Below are positions 60,096 through 64,000 of a DNA stretch of 64,000 nt, in pieces. The notes under the pieces were generated by a model. The model had not been told where the DNA came from, ran no database searches, and saw only the letters and a program-made list of their open reading frames with translations. Every line of letters begins with the position of its first letter. Within the stretch, counting starts at the first letter, position 1. The DNA is taken from NCBI RefSeq assembly GCF_000026105.1, contig NC_008027.1:3486501-3550500 (forward strand), in the 5' to 3' direction. Position numbers and translations under genes: made by a program. Source of the DNA: Pseudomonas entomophila L48. Lineage in GTDB: Bacteria > Pseudomonadota > Gammaproteobacteria > Pseudomonadales > Pseudomonadaceae.

Positions 60096-61724
60096 TCAGC
60101 CCTTGTCGCTATCCATGCCAGGATCCCGGGCGGGTGCCGAGAACCACTTGTCCCTGGGCACCCACTTCTCCTGCGCCGGATCGCCCAGGTAGTGCGGCGA
60201 CATGATCTGCACGCCGTATTCGTTGAACACATCCTGGATATTGGCGTGCAGCAGGCTCAGCAGCTCCGCCCGCGGCCTCGGCTCGCTGGGGATCGCCTGG
60301 GCCACCAGGCGGTACTCGGGGTAGAAGTCCGACAGTCCGGTCTGGAACACCTGCGGCCTGGGCGTGGCGACGATGCCCTCGGTGCGCGTCGCAGCCTCGA
60401 TCAGCATGGCCTCGACCTGGCGCCAGGGCGTGTCGTAACCGATGGTGACCACGGTGTCGACGATATAGCCCTGGCCCTGGACCACCCGCGAATAGTTGCG
60501 CGTCACGGAGCCGGTGATCATCGAGTTGGGCAAGGTCAGCACCTCGCCAAGCCCGGTGCGGATGGTGGTGTTGAACATGCCCACCTCGGTCACCGTGCCC
60601 TCGTTGTCGCCCACACGCACATACTCCCCGGCCTTCAGCGTGCGCGAATAGGTGAGGATCAGCCCGGCGGCCGCCTGCCCCACCACGCTGGAAGCGCCCA
60701 GTGAAATCATCAGCCCGAGCAGCACCGACAAGCCCTTGAAGGCATCGGTTCCCGAACCCGGCAGGTACGGGTAGGCCATCACCAGGGCGAACAGCCAGAT
60801 CGCCAGCGAGGTCAGGCGCGTGGTGGGCTGCAGGGTTTCTTCCGTCAGCCAGTTGAGCGTCCCCGGGCGCGCCATGCGCTCCAGCAAGCGCCGGCTGAAC
60901 CCGCTGATGCCACGGGCGATGAAAAAGATCAGCACGGCCACGGCAATACCCGGGATGGCGTGGAGGATGCCATCGAGCAGGTAGCGCAGCAGGTCGAGCA
61001 GGTGCACGTTGAGGCTTTCGCCCCAGGGCCGGGTGTAGGGGAACTGCGACAGCACGAAGCTCAGCCACTGGTAGCTCAGCAGCAGCACCACGCCCCAGTA
61101 CAGCAGGCGCAGCAGGCGGTCGATCAGGAAGTACACGTACTGCATGTCGAACAACGGCAGTTGCCCGACGCGCAGTTGGTAGGCGCGCTCGCGCATCAAT
61201 TGCGGCAACCGGCCACGCAGCTTGCGCCGCGCCAGGTTGGCGGCCTTTATCAGCGCCAGGTAGATCACGCTGGCCAACGCCGAGTAGCCCAGCGCCTTGA
61301 GCAGGAAATGCAGGTTGCGCGCCTCGCCCGACTCTTCGACGACCTGGCGCAGAATGGCCGCGGCCTGCTCGGCGGCTGCGCGGGTGTCGCCGCCCTCCAG
61401 CCCCAGGTCCTGGGGGGCGACGATGAACGCACGTCGCCCGCCCAGCAGCACCAGGTGGCTGTGCATGATCGGGTCGACGCCGACCTTGAGTTCGTCGGTG
61501 CCACGCAACGCGTCGTCAATCACCATGGCGGCCCGCTGTGCCCGTGCGGCGGGGGTCTCGCCAAGCAGCGTGGCATGGAAGGTGAAGATGCTGCGGTTGG
61601 CGATGCGCAGTTCGGCGGGGTCGCCAGGTATGCCGTCGGTGGTGCTGCCCACAGGTTCGTTGCCCAAGGCCCAGGCCGGCAGCAGGGTGCAACACACAAG
61701 CAGCAGGAAGAACAGGCGCTTCAT
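60096..61724 (-). CDS. MscS-family mechanosensitive channel with secreted N-terminal domain
   Basis: A 542-aa protein. Signal peptide MKRLFFLLLVCCTLLPAWAL, a periplasmic domain of about 120 residues (FIVAPQDLGLEGGDTRAAAE), several membrane helices (residues about 155-345), then the MscS core (SSVVGQAAAGLILTYSRTLK, GDNEGTVTEVGMFNTTIRTG, LPNSMITGSVTRNYSR) and the C-terminal alpha/beta cage. The ATG at 61724 has GGGGAG 8 bases upstream. Works as a tension-gated osmotic release channel; the extra periplasmic domain is of unknown role. Confidence 0.9.
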   Translation of the reverse strand: MKRLFFLLLVCCTLLPAWALGNEPVGSTTDGIPGDPAELRIANRSIFTFHATLLGETPAARAQRAAMVIDDALRGTDELKVGVDPIMHSHLVLLGGRRAFIVAPQDLGLEGGDTRAAAEQAAAILRQVVEESGEARNLHFLLKALGYSALASVIYLALIKAANLARRKLRGRLPQLMRERAYQLRVGQLPLFDMQYVYFLIDRLLRLLYWGVVLLLSYQWLSFVLSQFPYTRPWGESLNVHLLDLLRYLLDGILHAIPGIAVAVLIFFIARGISGFSRRLLERMARPGTLNWLTEETLQPTTRLTSLAIWLFALVMAYPYLPGSGTDAFKGLSVLLGLMISLGASSVVGQAAAGLILTYSRTLKAGEYVRVGDNEGTVTEVGMFNTTIRTGLGEVLTLPNSMITGSVTRNYSRVVQGQGYIVDTVVTIGYDTPWRQVEAMLIEAATRTEGIVATPRPQVFQTGLSDFYPEYRLVAQAIPSEPRPRAELLSLLHANIQDVFNEYGVQIMSPHYLGDPAQEKWVPRDKWFSAPARDPGMDSDKG

Positions 61725-61806
61725 CACGGGCTCCCCAGCCTCCATGTGGAATGCTGTAGTGATAGCACAGCTGTACCGGCTGGATCAGGGCTTGTGGTTG
61801 CGGGTC

Positions 61807-61969
61807 AGATCGAGCGCCGCCTGCGCGGCGCATCGCGGATGAATCCGCTCCTACAGGCAGGTAGCGCCGCACCGTATCAACACCATGGCCTGTCGGGCAT
61901 GGCCACGTTGCAACAAACGTGTAGGAGCGGATTCATCCGCGATGCGCCGCGCGGGCGGCGCTCGATCTC
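61807..61969. repeat. REP pair, family A
   Basis: Inverted units as at 17670 and 48977, with the full GATCGAGCGCCGC extension on both arms. Occupies half of the 358-bp gap between the divergent MscS and MerR genes. Confidence 0.88.
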
Positions 61970-62024
61970 ACAACCCCTGCATCTCTTGCGGCGAACACCC
62001 CATCAAAAACCAACAGGCCACCCC

Positions 62025-62055
62025 TTTACCTGTCTATAACTTCATAGTTTAAGGT
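62025..62055 (+). promoter_or_regulatory. MerR-type promoter/operator with 19-bp spacer
   Basis: TTTACC (-35, 62025-62030), 19 bases, TAAGGT (-10, 62050-62055). An imperfect dyad, ACCT ... TATAACT ... AGTTTA ... AGGT (62028-62055), fills the spacer. A 19-bp spacer and TAAGGT are hallmarks of promoters activated by MerR proteins, and it lies 27 bp before the MerR-fusion gene, implying autoregulation. Confidence 0.65.
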
Positions 62056-62082
62056 CGCCCCAACACAGTGAGGTGAACGCCG

Positions 62083-63255
62083 ATGTATCGCATTTCCGAG
62101 CTGGCGGCCTTGGTGGGCCTCAGCCGCTCGACATTGCTCTATTACGAAAAGCTCGGGCTGATCAGGTCCAGCCGCGAGGCCAATGGCTACCGCCGCTACC
62201 GCGATGCGGACCTGCAACAGTTGCGCTTGCTGCAGCAGTTGCAGGCGGGCGGCCTGACCCTCAAGGAATGCCAGGCGTGCCTTGAGGCGCGTATCGACAG
62301 GCCCGCCCTGCTCGCCCGCTTGCGCGCGCTGGATGAAGAAATCGCCGCCCGCCAGCAATCGCGGGAACTGCTGGCCGCGATGCTGGGCCTGGCGTCCATG
62401 CGCCCCTGGCACCAAGCCTTGGAACATCAAGCGCCGGGCGCCCACCTGGCCTGGCTGCGCAAGCAGGGCTTCAACGAAAAACAGGCCCTGCGCCTGAAAT
62501 GGTTATCCAAAGACATGAACGAACACGAACGCTACATGGCCGACTTCGAGCAGTTGTTCGAAGGCCTTCAGCGCCTCGGGCCCGGCTCGCCCGAAGACAC
62601 CCTGGCAGCCTTGCAGGCCCTGCCCTTCGTGCCACGTACGTTACTGGAGGTCGGCTGCGGCCGAGGCGCCACCACCACACTGCTGGCAGCACGTAGCCCT
62701 GCCGCCATCACCGCACTGGACAACGATGAACACAACCTCGGCCGCCTGGGCGACGCGCTCGCGGCCAAGGGGCTGCAAGGCCGCGTTCGCCGGGTGTGCG
62801 CGAGCATGACCGAACTGCCGTTCGCGCCCGGGCAGTTCGACGCGATCTGGGCCGAGGGTTGCGCCTACATCATGGGCTTCGCCCAGGCCCTGAAGTACTG
62901 GCGAGCATTCCTCGCGCCACAAGGCCTGCTGGTGGTCAGCGACCTGGTCCGGGTCGCCGATGTGTTGTCCGACGAGGCCGGCGCATTCTGGCAGGCCAAC
63001 TACCCCGACCTGCAAAACGTGGCATCACGCCTGGCCGCCATCGGCAAACTGGGCTACCGGGTACTGCACCACTTTCCCATGAGCCAGCAGGCCTGGGACA
63101 ACTACCTCGGCCCGCTGCGGCAACGCCTGGGCACGCTGGACAGCACTGCCTTCGCCTCCCAGGCGTTGGCCGACATCACCCGCGAACTGGAGATCCACGC
63201 GCGCCACCTCGGCGAGTACGGCTATCACCTGTTCATCCTGCAAAAACAACCCTGA
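62083..63255 (+). CDS. MerR-family regulator fused to a SAM-dependent methyltransferase
   Basis: A 390-aa protein. Residues 1-70 are a MerR winged helix (MYRISELAALVGLSRSTLLY, YEKLGLI, NGYRRYRDADLQQLRLLQQL), followed by a helical linker and, from about 180, a class I methyltransferase domain with SAM motif LLEVGCGRGA (residues about 187-196), acidic motif TALDNDEHN and motif IV FDAIWAEGCAYIMGF. The usual small-molecule sensor is thus replaced by an enzyme domain. It likely regulates its own promoter; downstream a GNAT gene lies 22 bp away. Confidence 0.88.
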   Translation: MYRISELAALVGLSRSTLLYYEKLGLIRSSREANGYRRYRDADLQQLRLLQQLQAGGLTLKECQACLEARIDRPALLARLRALDEEIAARQQSRELLAAMLGLASMRPWHQALEHQAPGAHLAWLRKQGFNEKQALRLKWLSKDMNEHERYMADFEQLFEGLQRLGPGSPEDTLAALQALPFVPRTLLEVGCGRGATTTLLAARSPAAITALDNDEHNLGRLGDALAAKGLQGRVRRVCASMTELPFAPGQFDAIWAEGCAYIMGFAQALKYWRAFLAPQGLLVVSDLVRVADVLSDEAGAFWQANYPDLQNVASRLAAIGKLGYRVLHHFPMSQQAWDNYLGPLRQRLGTLDSTAFASQALADITRELEIHARHLGEYGYHLFILQKQP

Positions 63256-63277
63256 GAACCTTCGTAAGCGATTGGAT

Positions 63278-63784
63278 ATGAACATCACACTGCGCAACGA
63301 ACGACCTGAAGACATCCCCGCCATCAACCGCTTGACCGAGGCGGCCTTTGCCAACGCCGAACACTCCAGCCATACCGAGCACTTCATCGTCGACGCCCTG
63401 CGCCGGGCGGGGCAACTCAGCGTGTCGCTGGTGGCCGTCGAAGGCGACACCCTGGTCGGCCATGTCGCACTCTCCCCGGTGACCCTGTCATCAGGCGTGA
63501 GCGGCTGGTTCGGCCTGGGGCCGATCTCGGTGTTGCCGGCCCGACAGGGCCAGGGCATTGGGTCGCTGCTGATGAAGGCCGCATTGGCCGAGTTGCAGCG
63601 CATGGGCGGCGCAGGTTGCGTGGTGCTGGGTGACCCGGCGTACTACGGCAGGTTCGGCTTCAAGCCCCAACCGGGGCTCACACTGCCGGGCGTCCCTGCC
63701 GAGTACTTCCAGGCCCTGGCCTTCGACGGTGCGATGGCGCAAGGCGTGGTGCGGTATCACGATGCCTTCTGCGCCACCGAGTAA
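63278..63784 (+). CDS. GNAT-family N-acetyltransferase (YhbS-like)
   Basis: A 168-aa protein with motif A LGPISVLPARQGQGIGSLLM (Q/RxxGxG/A acetyl-CoA loop) and YYGRFGFKPQPGLTLPG, typical of the YhbS group. It is probably co-transcribed with the MerR-methyltransferase gene. The start is the ATG at 63278, preceded only by a weak ribosome site; a TTG two codons earlier is possible. Substrate unknown. Confidence 0.88.
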   Translation: MNITLRNERPEDIPAINRLTEAAFANAEHSSHTEHFIVDALRRAGQLSVSLVAVEGDTLVGHVALSPVTLSSGVSGWFGLGPISVLPARQGQGIGSLLMKAALAELQRMGGAGCVVLGDPAYYGRFGFKPQPGLTLPGVPAEYFQALAFDGAMAQGVVRYHDAFCATE

Positions 63785-63796
63785 CCCCGCACCATG

Positions 63797-63824
63797 CAAA
63801 AGGGCCGCAAAGCGGCCCTTTTTC
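63797..63824 (+). terminator. Rho-independent terminator after the GNAT gene
   Basis: AAAAGGGCCGC, three-base loop, GCGGCCCTTTTT: a canonical stem with flanking A-tract and T-tract, usable in both directions, so it also serves the convergent Cys-rich peptide gene. Confidence 0.88.
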
Positions 63825-63840
63825 ACATCACTCAGTCAGC

Positions 63841-63978
63841 TCAAGGGCAGACGCAGGTGGACGGCCCGAACACCGGCCCCGCGCACGGGTCCTTGGATGG
63901 GCCGAACACCGGGCAAGACGCCTGGGCGGTCAGCGCGACGCCCCAGGTCAACAGCACAGCCAGCAACGCTTTCTTCAT
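63841..63978 (-). CDS. 45-residue secreted Cys-rich peptide
   Basis: A short gene with an excellent AAGGAGGT ribosome site. Signal peptide MKKALLAVLLTWGVALTAQA (1-20), then a 25-residue mature part beginning SCPVFGPSKDPC and containing a second PVFGPS repeat and C42/C44 (CVC). Four Cys (22, 32, 42, 44) suggest two disulfides or a metal site in the periplasm. I recognise no family. It converges on the GNAT gene across a shared terminator. Confidence 0.75.
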   Translation of the reverse strand: MKKALLAVLLTWGVALTAQASCPVFGPSKDPCAGPVFGPSTCVCP

Positions 63979-64000
63979 TGGCAACCTCCTTGTCATCAGA

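Overview
The window is a high-GC chromosomal segment of a fluorescent Pseudomonas, most likely of the P. putida / P. entomophila group. The evidence is a pyoverdine synthetase locus next to a complete fpvGHJK-fpvCDEF iron-release operon, dense Pseudomonas-type REP pairs between genes, and putida-like metabolic islands (reductive pyrimidine degradation, HisJQMP-type uptake, LysR/MFS pairs).

Layout. 1-10.6 kb (minus strand): pyoverdine NRPS genes. A 3088-aa two-module synthetase ends in an unpaired C-like 'interface' domain. It is followed by a stand-alone Fe(II)/2-oxoglutarate hydroxylase, whose stop overlaps the start of another NRPS that runs off the left edge. 10.87-16.9 kb (plus): fpvG-F, eight tightly overlapped genes for reducing ferri-pyoverdine and recovering iron in the periplasm. 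17-23 kb: LysE exporter, LysR/quinone reductase/RutR-like TetR, and a LysR/MFS/NTF2-like group. 23.5-31.4 kb: reductive uracil/thymine catabolism (preA, preT, dihydropyrimidinase, NCS1 transporter with a long structured leader, M20 N-carbamoyl-beta-alanine hydrolase).

31.4-36.7 kb is the accessory part. It holds two tiny genes preceded by a three-way-junction RNA and a terminator-like attenuator on the minus strand. Next to them is a solitary, AT-richer 1450-aa protein joining an N-terminal P-loop NTPase, a long helical middle and a C-terminal PD-(D/E)xK-like nuclease, a strong candidate for an anti-phage or anti-plasmid system. 36.7-43.4 kb returns to housekeeping and catabolic genes. 43.4-46.4 kb holds three uncharacterised genes and a winged-helix/TolB_N-type regulator, linked by three copies of an 18-bp motif.

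46.7-51.6 kb carries a PAS-GGDEF diguanylate cyclase, then an ECF sigma/NrsF anti-sigma pair opposite a bufferin (copper-binding RiPP) operon, bufABC plus DoxX. Both transcription units carry an exact GTAACC-N16-CGAA promoter, so the sigma factor very probably controls both. 51.6-64 kb: ParDE toxin-antitoxin, a polar amino-acid ABC operon with an embedded M14 deacylase and a downstream RpiR regulator, tautomerase, LysR/SDR, MscS channel, a MerR-methyltransferase fusion with a 19-bp-spacer promoter, a GNAT and a 45-residue secreted Cys-rich peptide at the right edge.

All assignments come from reading the sequence and remembered family knowledge; no database search was run.
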